A stretch of 64,000 nt of DNA from Himantopus leucocephalus (GCA_003993805.1 RSEF01000017.1:11156162-11220161), one strand, 5' to 3'; shown: positions 34,311 to 46,690, counted from the first letter of the stretch. A program made the numbers and translations. Notes: generated by a model not told the origin, from the letters alone.

Positions 34311-35225
34311 GAGCTAAAAGGCGCCCCGCGAGCACGGCCGGGGGACAGGGAGCCCGGCCCCATGCCCCACCGCAGTCCCGTGGGACGGGCACTGCCGAGG
34401 ACCCGAGGGACGGTTTGCTGAGACCCCTCGTCCCTCTCCGGAGGGGACCCCGGCCCCCACCCTCACCCCGGCCCACCCGTGCCGTCACGGCAGTGCTCAC
34501 ACTAGTGACTTGGAGCCGAGTGTGGCACAGGGACGTGAGCTCGAGCGAATTTCTCTACCTGCCAGCAATGCAGGCGATGCGACACGGCGGTTCCCTGGGG
34601 GGCTGTCCCCGTCCTCACCCGGTCCCACACCGAGCGGGGCGCCACAGGCACTGCGTCACATCGGCCACTGCTCTGCCAGAATAAATACAGTGATTCAGGG
34701 AAAGGGAAAGTATTTGAGACTTAATTATTCATCTGCCATTTGGCTCAAACATGAGCGTGTTTCCCAGGCGGTGGCAGTGTCCCCGCTCGGGGCCGGGGGC
34801 ACCGTGCCAGTGAACGGGGGGATCCTCGGCGCGTCCCCGCTTGGTGGCGAAGGGAGCGCCCGCCATGGGCTGCCCGCGAGTCCCCGTGTGTCTGGGTGCA
34901 CTTGTGCAAGGAGCAGAATACGCCCGTTTCCCTGCCGCAAATGCGGGGTTCGGTTCTGTGGCAGGGGGCTGCGGCTCGCCTCGGCACGCGCCCTCTGGAA
35001 CGCTCGCAAAAACCCCCCAAACTGGCTCACTTTTCCCGGGAGCACGGAGCAAGGAGCACAGCCTCTTGCTTCCAAAACAAGGTGGTTTTCTGACCACATC
35101 CACGTTGAATCCTGAGCTACTTTTCTGGTTGTGGAGATACTTGACGTGGGGTTTTCCCCCGGCCCCACCGTCCCCCCGGCTGTGCCCCCCCGCCCCGCCG
35201 CAGGCTGGCAGGGGAAGCGTGTCCT
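34311..35225. other. GC-rich interlude
   Basis: Chance frames up to 219 codons on both strands, without domains. A small AT-rich gap lies near 34680-34760. CpGs are dense at about 34790-35020. Confidence 0.38.
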
Positions 35226-36060
35226 GAGGAGGAGAACGGGCTGATTACAAGCAAAAAAAGAAAAAAAAAAAAGAGAGGTAAGGAAGGTAAGTAATAGTGG
35301 GGAATTCTTTTCAAGGACTGCTTGATTAGAAACAACCACATTCATATTCAAACCTTTTAGAAGCCAAGTTGCCTTTCTCAACAAGGTGTCTCTGCGGATA
35401 TTTGCCCTGCTTTGTTATGGGACTCCTGACACTTCTAATAGAGCTTCTAAATAAAAAAAACACAGTGCATTTGTACTGCCAGGCAATAACCTTCACATTT
35501 TACTCTTCATTCATAATGAAAATTAAGGGCACATGACCTGCATGCTAGGTGGCTTCCAGGACCACATGCAAGCAAATGTAGAAAATGTGTGGCAGTAAAC
35601 GCCGCAGCCGTAAAGAGACCGTCGAAATGCGCGCAGGGGGACTCCGGCCAAACATAACGGGCGCTGCTGGTGCCGCACGGTCCCAACACCACCTCGAGGG
35701 GCCGGCTGGCGAGAAAAGCATTCCTGCACTGTAGTAACGCCGCGTGAAAAGCTGTTTGCGATTATTTTTTCATTCAGAAATATGATACAATAAAGATATC
35801 ACTATTATTCTGTGTTTATACTGGAGGAAAAAATAACTAATGCAATTTGATCCCGTACAAAAGCACAGCGCTCGCAGGAGAGAAGGCTGTAATTTGACAA
35901 TCAACCCTTACGGAACAAACCTGATGTGCTGAAATGTTTATTCCAGAAGAAATACTTCCAGAGAATATTTCAGTGAAATGGGGCAAAAAGTAGAACATTG
36001 ATATGAAAAATATCACCACTCAGGAAATAACCATAAGTACCACTTCGTGTGCATCTGTGA
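35226..36060. promoter_or_regulatory. AT-rich block
   Basis: Starts with an A-rich low-complexity tract (about 35250-35290) and continues as complex AT-rich DNA, with a GC-leaning stretch at 35590-35720. No gene and no strong single motif. Candidate element by composition only. Confidence 0.28.
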
Positions 36061-36244
36061 ATTGGCAACACACAGCAACGAGGCCGCTCCGGAGCAGCCG
36101 GCACAGCCGAGGGCTGTCCCTGGCATCAGCTGGTCCTCGCGGCACGGTCCTCGCGGCACAGCCCACGGGCGCCCGGCCCCTCTGCTCGCCCAGCGGCTGC
36201 GGGGAGCGTGACGGAATAACAGCCATGGGCGGGCAGCAGGAGAG

Positions 36245-36344
36245 NNNNNNNNNNNNNNNNNNNNNNNNNNNNNNNNNNNNNNNNNNNNNNNNNNNNNNNN
36301 NNNNNNNNNNNNNNNNNNNNNNNNNNNNNNNNNNNNNNNNNNNN
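36245..36344. other. Assembly gap, 100 N
   Basis: Exactly 100 Ns, a placeholder of unknown true size, again inside GC-rich sequence. Confidence 0.98.
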
Positions 36345-36625
36345 CAGTCTGTGGGGAGAGACCGGCTGCACTGCCGTGGCGGCTCGTCACACGCACCGAC
36401 ACGAGACGGAACAAACCTGCTGCCGTGACTCGGCTCAGCGGGTGGTGGGGATGGGGAGCTGGCGGGGTCTCCGCTCCTGGTGCGGCGGCTGCACCTGCCC
36501 CACGCAGTGCCGGGGCGCAGAGCGGGGAGGCAACGGCTGCGCCACCACATGCTCGGCCATGCCAGCCCCACTCCTCACGTCACATGGGTGCAACGTGGCA
36601 GGGGCTCGGGAAGGGCAGTGAAATC

Positions 36626-36664
36626 TGCCCAGGGAGACGCTCTGNTGCCCAGGGAGACGCTCTG
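36626..36664 (+). repeat. 19-bp duplication flanking a single N, probable assembly artefact
   Basis: Identical 19-bp copies tgcccagggagacgctctg at 36626-36644 and 36646-36664, with N at 36645 between them. This fits an unmerged contig overlap. Confidence 0.85.
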
Positions 36665-36860
36665 TTTGCATACAGACTGGGGGAGGATGAGCCAGTGCTG
36701 CTGCCAGCGGGCTCTCCTACCCACGGCGGGGCCGGCCGCGGCTGGCAGGCAGGGCTCCCAGCAGCCGGGGACGTGCCGGCCCGGAGTCAGGCGCGCGGAG
36801 GGTAGAGGTGCCCCCACCGGTGTCACCCGCCTGGTGTTGGAGGTTGCACTTTCAAGAACA

Positions 36861-38300
36861 CTTCCAGCTTCTGTCTCTCAGGATAACAAAATGTCAGTGC
36901 TGCACTAATCAATTCTGCGGCGTTAAGCATAGTATGTGGCTGCAGCGTTAACACGTCTTTCTGCTGTCCCTCTGGAGGGGATATTTTGTCGCTGTAATGT
37001 ACAACTGAAATAACGTGTGTGTACTAAAGCACGGTGGAAATCCAACTATCAGCCACACACCACCACCAGAACCTGCTCCCTTCCCACTGCTCCCAGAAAC
37101 TCCAGCTCTGTAAGAGCTGCCCCGTAGGGAGCGAGAACACAGTTGTCCACGGACACAGGTGGAGATGCAGGCTGGGAAAGAACGGGTCCCACAGCCAAGT
37201 GCCGCTTTGCGAAAAGTCATCTTTTCAGCTAGAGCACCCAGTGTCAATCGGACATTTGGCCCTCGTGGAGGGGAAGGAGCCTTAGGACACATCAGCCCTT
37301 CCCTTTCTTCTTTCTCTGCTGAGTCCACCACTTTGTGGCTAAGAAGGAAGATTAAGAATTCATCCCAAACAAACACTAATATTTTGGTACGTTATTTTAA
37401 GACAGATGCTCCTTCAGCAGCATACTAAGGTTCAGAAAAGCGAGCTCACAGGGACACAGCAGACTTTGTCCCATGCCAGTCATGCATTTTCTGGAGCAGA
37501 GCACATTCAGGTGCTGGTCCTGCATGTCCTGGTGCTCACTTCTGCCCAGAGAGGACAGCGTCTGTTCAGGTGTCACACAATTACTCTAACTACAACAGTT
37601 GTCACGGTGCATGTTCTCTATCTTCTGTGCCAAAGGCTGGGGTTTTCCACAGAGAGATGCTCCTCATCCCCCAGCCAAGCAAAACGCTCTGCCACCGACC
37701 TTCAAAACCCGCGCAGTTCCCTGGGAGCATAAACAGACGGGGCTGGGAAACTTGAGCCCAAACCTGCCCCTTCTTCTGGCAGAGTACTCTGGTTTAGGAA
37801 AGAATGCGAGAGCTTGCAGAGACTCAGATCTCTTTGCCTCCCCTGTGATAACTCAAATCTTTCAGGTACGTCTCCCCATGGCACCACCCTGCTCCAGTCC
37901 TCACCACAAACAGCACCGGCACAGCTGAGGGAACGGCGGATTCTTTCCTTCAGAGCAAAAGGAAGGAAGCAGCAGGAGACAGGGAGATGTAATTAGAATA
38001 TTTCAGATTAGTGGGATGAGCAGAACTGAAGCACAGACAACAAAAGAAGGTTCTTTATCAGACAATCTACCTGGAAAAAAAAAAATGGAACTAGAACAAA
38101 AAAATCCAACCAAAAGAAAAAAACCCCACCCCTCTCTGGTAGTCCCGGGCTGTGGAGCAGCTGTGGTCAAAACCTCTGAGAAAAGTGCAAAACAATACAA
38201 AGGCAAAGACTGAGGAAAACACACCAGAGCCCCCACGCTCATCCCTGGCCGTCTGCTTGTTCCTGCCACGGGAGCCGACTCCTGTCTGAATGGATGAAGC
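36861..38300. other. Mixed-composition non-coding stretch
   Basis: Intermediate composition with short frames on both strands and an A-rich segment around 38070-38125. I recognise no gene, RNA or transposon. Confidence 0.3.
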
Positions 38301-40200
38301 AACAACTAATGCAGCACTGCGTTAATACACATCAGCCTCAACAAAACCCGTACGTATTTGCATTTGAGAATTAGTCAAGATTCACGCTCCTTGGTGTCTT
38401 GGGAACAGCACTGCCATGTTTATGTTTAGTGCTGCGTTATTTCGGACCATTGTGCCCCAAGAAGTGCTTGATTTCTGGAAGAGCTTTCGGTATTATGTTG
38501 GAGCACAACTGGATGTAACATTAGTGACATGACNTTTAGTGCTGCGTTATTTCGGACCATTGTGCCCCAAGAAATGCTTGATTTCTGGAAGAGCTTTCAG
38601 TATTATGTTGGAGCACAACTGGATGTAACATTAGTGACATGACGGGATGCCCATGAAGGTATCTGCTCATCGGCGAGAACGCTGTACTGTTCTGAAATAT
38701 TTTTAGTCTACTGGTTTGTAAATTTAAAGATAAATCTTAAAAAGCCACTAAATAAATAGTAATATATACACTTTTGATAGGCTCCCATTAACTTTATTAT
38801 GCAAGTCTGAAGATTTAAACCATTGAAACTTCTGAATTGCATTATAGTTACTATGGCATCCTAGTTAAACTCCATTTTGTGTACCTACAGAATGGGATAA
38901 GGACAGAAAAACTTTAATGGAAGCTAAAGAGAGGCTTAAATGCAAGAACTGCAATGAAAGTGTGAGTTAATCACGATAACACTAAGCTACTTCTTTTGGT
39001 TGGAGGGTGCATTACACCTTCTAAGTCCCAGTCCCCCTTCTTGGAGAAAGAAGTCTGGTTTGATGCCGATACATAATAATGTAATGAATTTACCCACCAT
39101 TTCCATAAACCAATGGACGCTCCAAGCAGAGCTGATAATACAGTGTCGCTCGGAAAGACAGGCAGCCCCACAGCGGCGACTCGGGGGCCACAGGCTGTTC
39201 CCTGGATCCTCTCCCTTTAGGTAATCTTGGATTAAATGTTCACCTGAGACTGCTGGGAAGTATTCAGAAATTTGTGGACTGCGCTCTGTGTTGCCCATAG
39301 CTTTCTTATCAGCTACAAACTTCAGATTATTGAGCTGTGCTTTTAAGGTTATTTATAAAAACCTGTGTCTGCCAACCTTCCTTCTGAGGTAGAGCGAGAA
39401 TGTATTTGCTGCAAAAAGCACACTCTCTGTGATATTAGTCAGGACTGGGTACGACAAGAATGACTGAAAATGACTTGATCTTTTAACCATGATTGTAACT
39501 AAAGAATTTTAATCAATTCCCAAGATGCTCTGTCAGCCACACCCCTACAACAAATATTCTGGATGTGAAAAGGGTCAGCCTCGCAGACAGAAGATGCATT
39601 GTCTCCACCAGCAGGAAGAACGTGACCTAAAATACATACCATGTACTCGGCTCCCCCCTGACCGAGGGGACAGAAAACCCAGCGACTGCAAATACAGCAC
39701 TTATTGGCAGCATCCGAGTACAGATACTCAACCACCCAAATGACCTTTTTTCCCTCCAACAGTCTTTTTGAAGTAAAATTTGTGGTGAAGGCTTCTTGCT
39801 TAAAGAATATATGGGCTTATGTCAAATACATCAGCCCAGGGACTGATAATTGCTTGGGCTTAGAAGGCACTGGGGCCAGGCACAGAGAATAAAACGGTAA
39901 AGGGAATACAGTGGTTATTTATTAACTTTAGCCCCCAAAGCCTTGTTATATTCCCAAATCACAATCCTATTGGCATGAGAGGCTGCTGAGATGGAAATCT
40001 CTTAACAGCTGCCTCTCCTGCTTCAGAGCTTGCGCTCCCCTCCGGTGCCGAGTGATGAGGTGGCTTTAACGCTCACCGGAGGTACAGAATTTAATGTGCC
40101 CCATAAAAAAATCATGTACTGCCCTAAAAAAAAGCTCAAAATCCAACAACACCCCTTTTTCATTCAAGCGCTTCAAAAACAAAGTTTGTATCTGAACTCT
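38301..40200. promoter_or_regulatory. AT-rich block with POU octamer and an artefactual duplication
   Basis: An exact octamer ATTTGCAT lies at 38356-38363, just upstream of the duplicated segment 38425-38643. The rest is complex AT-rich sequence. Short frames of 60-103 codons on either strand show no homology. Confidence 0.35.
38425..38643 (+). repeat. 109-bp duplication flanking a single N, probable assembly artefact
   Basis: Copies at 38425-38533 and 38535-38643 with N at 38534. They differ at two positions, both G in the first copy and A in the second (gaaRtg and ttcRgt). This fits two allelic contig ends placed in tandem, not a biological repeat. Confidence 0.88.
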
Positions 40201-40480
40201 CTCCTCTCCCCGGCTGGTGCCGCGGAGCACGAGTGGTAGATGCCCCCCGCGCCCCGGCTCCGCTGCGCGCCCCGCTCTGGGGCTGGGGACTCCCGCCTCG
40301 GGGGCGTGCTGAGCGGCTAACGCCAGCCGCGCTGACCCCGCTCCTAAAGAAGTTTTGAGATTATGCCTTGAGGCTTAGAAGGGACTTAAGCGCTCCCTTG
40401 GCCTTCCGCTGGCGTGGGGCAGGTCGCACCCGCAGCACCGCCGGGAGCAGAGTGCCGGGTACGGAGAATACGAGCAGGAA
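40201..40480. other. CpG-rich patch
   Basis: Roughly 250 bp of GC- and CpG-rich sequence between AT-rich blocks. No exon is recognised. Confidence 0.35.
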
Positions 40481-41235
40481 TCAATGAAACCAGCCGAAGT
40501 AACGAGGGAAGAAGCCACCTTCGTTCGTAAAGGAAGGAGACGCGCTGATTTTAAAAGCAAAGCCACAAAATCTGTGTTGCCGAGCATGTTGTTTGATGTT
40601 GACTATTGTCACGGAAATGAAAGGCGTTTGGGATTTATGTCATTAAGGAGGAAGGATGAAAAATCTCCAAGATGCTTGCAAGCACCGACATATTTCTGAT
40701 ACAGAAAATAAACACTTAACAATAATTTTGACTGCTTCTGGAAACCAGCCTACTGGCTTTTGGAGGGTGTTTTTACGGTTGTTGATTCTGGCTTGTAAAA
40801 GAGAAGTTCATCAGGAGGAGTGCTGGAAACGGGTCTTGCAATTACTTGCAAACATACTCACAGTCTTGTAAAACTCCACCCAGTAGAGCTGCCATCAGTG
40901 CAGTTCGTAATCCTAGATTTGAACAGCTTTTCTGACTGCAAGCTGTCTGGGTAATTGCTAAGCTGTCTGAGAATTACTATTGAACTCTGTCCTTTTTTAT
41001 CTCACTGACTGACTACTATTTGTTATTAGTCAGAGTAATAATAATATATTAATGCACATGCTTAATATACAGAAGTATATGTTTGTATTGAAACTGCACT
41101 GCACTCTGCACTCTTAAGTGTAGAAAAGTACCGTGAACAGAGCGAACAGTCACGCAGAAAACCAGCTATCATCTTCCCAAAGGCCACACAAAACCATAGA
41201 CTCCGTATTTAGTAATTCCTACACATGAAATGCTT
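40481..41235. promoter_or_regulatory. AT-rich block with a diverged 20-bp direct repeat
   Basis: Two adjacent units beginning AAGCTGTCTG (40940-40959 and 40960-40979) match over 10 bases, then with one indel and two mismatches, and both contain an AATT core. The rest is complex AT-rich sequence. Confidence 0.3.
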
Positions 41236-41775
41236 CGCACTGACTGGCAACGCTGGAAAACTCAAGGAATTTCCGACACCAGCCCTGAGCAAGTGTCCCG
41301 GCGCTGCACCCTGGTCTGGACGCAGTACACCACATCCACTCCCGTCTCGCTGCTGGTGCGAGATGCTGCCCGTTAGCAGGGACAACGCGGAGAGGAGAGC
41401 AGCAGGTTGTGCTGGCGGCAGGGAATGCCCTCAGCGCGCGGGCAGGGCCGGACCTTTCGCTAGTCAGGGCAGAAGAGCGGGGTGAGGCACCGTCGCCTTG
41501 CAGCTGCCGGTGCTCCTCCTCGGGGATGTTCACCTCCATGGACGCCCCTTCCTCCCCCGCAGGGTGTGGGGTCCCTCCCCGAGCTGCCCCTACGGGAGCT
41601 GAAGCGTGAGGGTCACCTTTCCCAGCCGGGGCCGAGGAGGTGCAGACCATCTCCCCGCTGGTGGTGCTCCCAGTCTGCACCCACCTCGCGCAAACACACC
41701 CCCGGCGTCAGGCACTCGCGGAGCCGGGCACGTGTGTGCGTTGTGAGCAGCTGGACTACTGGGGTGCAGAGCCCC
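41236..41775. other. GC-rich interlude
   Basis: Chance frames up to 153 codons on both strands, without domains. No gene is supported. Confidence 0.4.
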
Positions 41776-43375
41776 AAGAGCCATTCCTTACTACGAAAGC
41801 TGACCTAAAAGCGAAGGTTAAATATATCGGATGGACTCGTGATTTGAGTCGAGAACTAGAGTTTTGCTGACGCCACCAAACTAAGCCCAACCGTCCCCTG
41901 AAGACTGATGCACTGGTGCATCATCTATTGCTCCGGTGACACAGTGGTTGCTCTGGGCACCACAGGAGGTCCACGCGCACTTTCCTCAAAAAGGAGATCC
42001 TCTTATCCAAAAGTCTTGGAAATTGTTTTCTCCATAGAACACACTCCCTGCCTCCTCTTTTCTTTTTAAATAACAGTGCTAATCTTTTGTGTCCATGTAC
42101 AAAGTATAATGTGTATTTATGCTTCAAAAGCGAAATACAGCCCAAATTGGAGGGAACCGGACACGCTGCCATCAGATGCAGCACAGTGACATTGAAAGTC
42201 TGCATGTCGGTATATCCCGAGGAATCCGGTATCTCAGTTGTGTCTATGTAACTTCTATTAACAAAAATATTTATAGGAGTTTATGCATAATATTGATCAC
42301 TACACCGCCATGTCCCTGACAGAGGTTCCCATCTTCAAACACAATATATGTGCCTTATAGTATGGTTAGAAGTTGGTGCAATTTTTTTACTTTTAAAATG
42401 AAAGCTGTGAAAGTTGACTTAAGAAAACAATTCTTTTTTGTTGACCTCTCCACAAAAAGAGAGAAATGACCTGACTAATAGGGTTAAGCATCCTTCTCCA
42501 GAGGCATGCATCTGACAGCACGTGTCCAGCCGCGGCGAGTGGCCCTACGCTGCAAACGAACTGGGAAAGCAAAGCTACCTAATGGCAGTGGTCGATAAAT
42601 TTCATTTCTTATTAGCAAAACACTAATCAATAATCCAAACCATTTTTTTTTCTTTCCTTCTATATTTTATGACTATCTGTGGTGGGGGAAAAAAGAAAAA
42701 TTATCTACACTGTTATTAGCCGTTCTTTTAATTACTACCTGTACATGGTAGTTGGTTAGAGTGCAGATGAAGTTCTCAATGCCAATGACCTGACAACAGC
42801 TAATTGTGAAACTTGTTATAAACAATACTCATTGATGTATTTTTCTTTAATAGGATTCATGAACTTATTTCTCACATCGTGGCATTTTTCCTTTTTGCCA
42901 AGACTCATCATTTTGTCTCCCATAAAGGCTGAGATTTCAGAATCATGTGATTATTTGAACCATTGCATCCTTCCCCTAAAAATATATTTCTAGACCTTCT
43001 ATTTGTGAACAAAAGTCTCATATGAAAATAGCACAAACTCGTTTTTTTTAAAGTAAGTTTCGTATGTGAAATTCTGGGCTATTTAAGATACAAAGCGTTT
43101 ACTGACTGCTATTAGTGATGACTATTTTCATGTCTTAAAAGTCCTTATTCTGAGACTTTGATTCTTTTTTATCATTATTCCAATGCAGAGCAACTGCCAT
43201 TTTCTTCTTAAATCGGCCACTTCAGCAACAAACTACCCCCTCTAGAAGAGGATCAATTGGAAGAGCTCAGTATGTTTGGAGTATCTTGGTCTAGGTCCAA
43301 ATCCCTTTATCACTGATCAAAATTCTGGACACAATCAAATTAGTAAAAAAGAAAATAGTATAAACCCGTATACGA
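41776..43375. promoter_or_regulatory. AT-rich candidate enhancer block
   Basis: The likely core, 42570-43050, holds a TAATTA core (42729-42734), a TAATTG core (42801-42806) and a short inverted repeat ACTACC/GGTAGT (42734-42739 and 42747-42752). No frame of note covers 42320-43330, about 1 kb of repeat-free DNA, which favours a regulatory role over coding. Confidence 0.4.
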
Positions 43376-43735
43376 AAGCTGCCCTACACCAGCCTTCGCT
43401 CCGCGCAGGAGCCTGAACGGGAGGTCTAACGGCCACTGCTGTGTCCTGCACGGACACGGAGCAGCGCCAGAGCCGCGTGGCTGTGATAGATGGGCTGCAA
43501 AATTGTACCAAGAACAGTAAAAGACATGAAGTAAGTTTTTGATTAAAAATGAGGATGTGGGTGATTAGCAATCTGCAGGAAATGGGAGGCTTGTCCACGG
43601 TCTGCTGATGTAAAAGACGCGGGCAGGGGCTGGCTGCAGCGGTCCGGGACCCAGTACAGCTCCTGTCGGAGCAGCCGCTTGCCGGTGGCACACGGGGCAG
43701 CGAGGGGCTCTTCTTCAGGAACACGCCGTGCTGCC
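43376..43735. other. GC-leaning patch
   Basis: Two GC-leaning stretches around 43380-43500 and 43610-43735. A 129-codon minus-strand frame has no recognisable domain. Confidence 0.35.
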
Positions 43736-45200
43736 AGACCTTGTTCCAATACAGAAGGTCCTGATTACCGATGACTTATTAGATACAGAAATTTGTATGA
43801 TTTGAAAAAAAATACACAATTTGTATTCAAATATTTCATTTTCAAGGCTCCTTTCACTGCAGAAGCAATGTAACACATGCTTTCTTATGTAAATAATGCT
43901 TCAAAACAATTGCACGATAATTATTCAGTCCAAACCAAACAACAAATACTAATTAAACTGAATAGAAAACAGTGCGGCAAAGAAAAGCATGCAGAGGGCC
44001 TTGTGTCGTTAGCAGCGATTTCAACCTAAAATAAATCCTGTGAGTAGGAAGGTGCCATGTAAGGATCTCCACCTAACTTGTTGTTCTGTTATTTGCACAG
44101 TTTTAATAGGATTTTTCTATTAATCTGTGACAAACCATGAAATTTTATATTTTCACCATGACCAAGCCATGAAATTTGCCAACTTTGTCCATGATTTACA
44201 CTGGGTCATAGTTATAAGGTCTGTTATGCTTTTTAACTAAATAACTACTGAAGCTTCCCCTTTGGACAGAATGAAGAATTTGCCTATAATTAAAGCAGGA
44301 ATTGTTAACTGCTGGCAGTAAAAGTTTACAGCATTGTTTGACAGTCGCGAAGATAAGCCAGTAAAACCCTGGGATGCCGTGTCTACCTGCGCTTCCCACA
44401 TACCCGAACAATAGGGTTATATCTCTCAGCATCACGAAATCAATCTCAGATTAGGTAATGAAATATGCACCAGCCTTTTCCCAGAACCTTTGACAAATCA
44501 CACACAATCCTAAATCTTCATAAATCACGATTAAAGACAAGTATATCATCACCAACGCATATATCTTCCCATGCCTGACCCAGAGACTAATGAGAAAAGG
44601 CCTAGACTATCTCATCTGATTAATTAATTCAAAATGTCTGCTGTTATTCAAATGTGAGGCTGGTATTATTTGAATAACACTTGACAGCAGTGCCTGAAGA
44701 TATCATTTCTGATTTGTGAAGCTGCTGCTGCATAACTGATGATAGTTTATGAAAATGTTCCATCGAAGCTGCTTTTCTTGGCACAACTGTGAAAGATTTT
44801 CTGGAGAGAGGGTTTTTTGTCAGTAGTTGATGTTGCTAACATTGTCAAATATTTCCAAAATCTGTAACATCTTGGAAGCCCTTTTTTCTTGAAGCCTTGC
44901 TTGAATATTAGTTTCTTCATTCTCTAAGAATTAAGTATCTCTTTATATATATATTTGCAGCAAAGCCAAAGGCAGCCAAATTTTAACCATTCCATACTGC
45001 CCGTTCTTCGCCAGCTCAGAGGACAAAGCGTCGAGTCTCATGGCCAAAGAAGGGCTCAGAGAACCAGCCCTCTCTCACCAAAGTCATTTTACTACACGTC
45101 CAAGCTCAGTGATATGTTCCTGGGGATATGTTTTAAAGACGGGAAGGGCAAGTACTATAATTCCCTAACAAGATGTGCACGAGCATTGATTTTGAAGGAA
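43736..45200. promoter_or_regulatory. AT-rich block with homeodomain cores and a perfect hairpin
   Basis: TAATTA cores lie at 43918-43923, 43950-43955 and 44621-44626. A perfect 12-bp inverted repeat with a 14-base loop occupies 44642-44679. The 44440-44780 part is complex and almost frame-free. I infer enhancer function, and the hairpin may be a dimer-binding site. Confidence 0.42.
44642..44679. repeat. 12-bp perfect inverted repeat, 14-base loop
   Basis: Left arm TGTTATTCAAAT (44642-44653) and right arm ATTTGAATAACA (44668-44679) are exact reverse complements. Beyond the arms, CTGC on the left and GCAG on the right could also pair with a bulge. The stem is too short for a typical pre-microRNA. 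Confidence 0.8.
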
Positions 45201-46085
45201 AAGACCACAGTCCCGTCCAGAAACGGCGGCGCTGCTGGGTGACCTTGGCTGGTGAAGGTTGGTGTTGGCGCACCTGCAGCCCATGCTCGGCATTGCCGCG
45301 CGGGGCCCAGCCGTGCTGGAGCGGTCTCGTCCGCTCGGGCGACCCGATGGGCAAAACCCGGGTCACGGGGAACCAGCCCTGGCTGTGCTCCTGCCCTTCT
45401 GTGGAGCCTCTCCTTGAAACAGCCCTGGCCCAATTAACAGCAATTTCAGTTATTCAGATGATCACACTGGGACTGGTGACTACGGACAAGTTTAGTTCTT
45501 TTTCTGAAAATACTGGAGTCTCCCCTGTTTCCCCAGCCTGCAATGCCACTGACAAATCAGGAAGGCACACACACGAGCACGGTACCTCCTCCCTCCGAAT
45601 GCCTTCAAAGCCGTGCAGTAGCGGCTGCCATTTCCCAGGGATTACCGGAGAAATCGAGGCAGTGACACCAGTTGTGTCACCAAGAGCTAAAAGCCGCCAC
45701 TGCAGCTGCTAAAGGTCTCTGGACCCAGAGCACAACACCCAGTGCCGAGGGACAGCAGAGCCTCCTGGTGCTCTGAGACACGCTTGAACCCAAACCAGCT
45801 GCTTCTGCCTCAAACCACCGCGCCCGAGCGAGGGACCGGCTCTGATGAGAACGATTTTGCTACCTGGAGAACACGTTTCAAACAAAACTTAGAGCAAAGG
45901 CTTCGGCGTTTTTTTCCCTGCAGTATTGACACGTTGAAGTGTGCTAAGGCTCTCGTTGGGCGCACGAAGGGAAGGAGCCGGGTTAATGTAAAGGCAGAGC
46001 ACCCGCCCGCCCACGCTGGGAGTTCCAGCCGTGACGAAGGGCCCGATCCGGACCTGGGAGGAGCCCAGCGCTTCCCCGAGTGAAT
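45201..46085. other. GC-leaning interlude
   Basis: Chance frames up to 179 codons (45173-45712) on both strands without domains. No gene is supported. Confidence 0.37.
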
Positions 46086-46690
46086 GGGATGGGAAAGATG
46101 CTCAGCACTTAATTTCCCAGCATCTATAATAAGAGCCACGGGAACAGCATTCTGCAGGTCACTGGGCCTTTCAAGGCTCCGTTATTAGGAACGATTTAAA
46201 TTACAAGTCTGTACCAATCTCTTAACAGGAGTCTTCTTTTTAAACTTTTCTTTTTCCAGGAGATAATAAAAATTAGCACTTTATTCTAAATATACCATAC
46301 CACAAAATATCTACAACCCGTTACAACCAATTTTTTTTATTAGTGGAATGTGAAATGCGACGCCGTGCTCATAACAGTTTTAAAACTGTGCTATTCTGAA
46401 GCCGTGTAGCCATAAGCACTAAAAGAGAGGACGTAAAATGTATGGTCTAAAACGAATATAAATCAATCATTATGACAGAAGTAGCACTTATTTGAGAGTC
46501 AGAAGTGAACAAAATATTCTGTGTCAGCAAAATGTCTCCTGTCAAAACCTGCTCTTTAAAATTTCACTACAATGTGCCGAGACAAATGTCCTTTGCAACT
46601 CCGTGTAAGGAAGCATGTTCTAAATCTTCATAATTCAAACCTTCCCTGTTTTCAGGCAAAAAAGCAAGCTGTAAACGGCTGTATATTCCC
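46086..46690. promoter_or_regulatory. AT-rich block with a 16-bp palindrome
   Basis: ACAGTTTTAAAACTGT at 46374-46389 is a perfect 16-bp palindrome. The sequence is otherwise complex and AT-rich. About one such palindrome is expected by chance in 64 kb, so this alone proves nothing. Confidence 0.3.

Larger units (their letters stand above)
36061..36860. other. GC-rich interlude with gap and false duplication
   Basis: Contains a 100-N gap, a 19-bp duplication around a single N, and a 14-bp perfect tandem repeat ggtcctcgcggcac at 36132-36145 and 36146-36159. Open frames bridge the Ns and are meaningless. No gene. Confidence 0.4.

Noticed and set aside
44642..44679. microRNA precursor
   Set aside because: The stem is only 12 bp with a 14-base loop, far shorter than a pre-microRNA, and no known microRNA sequence is present.
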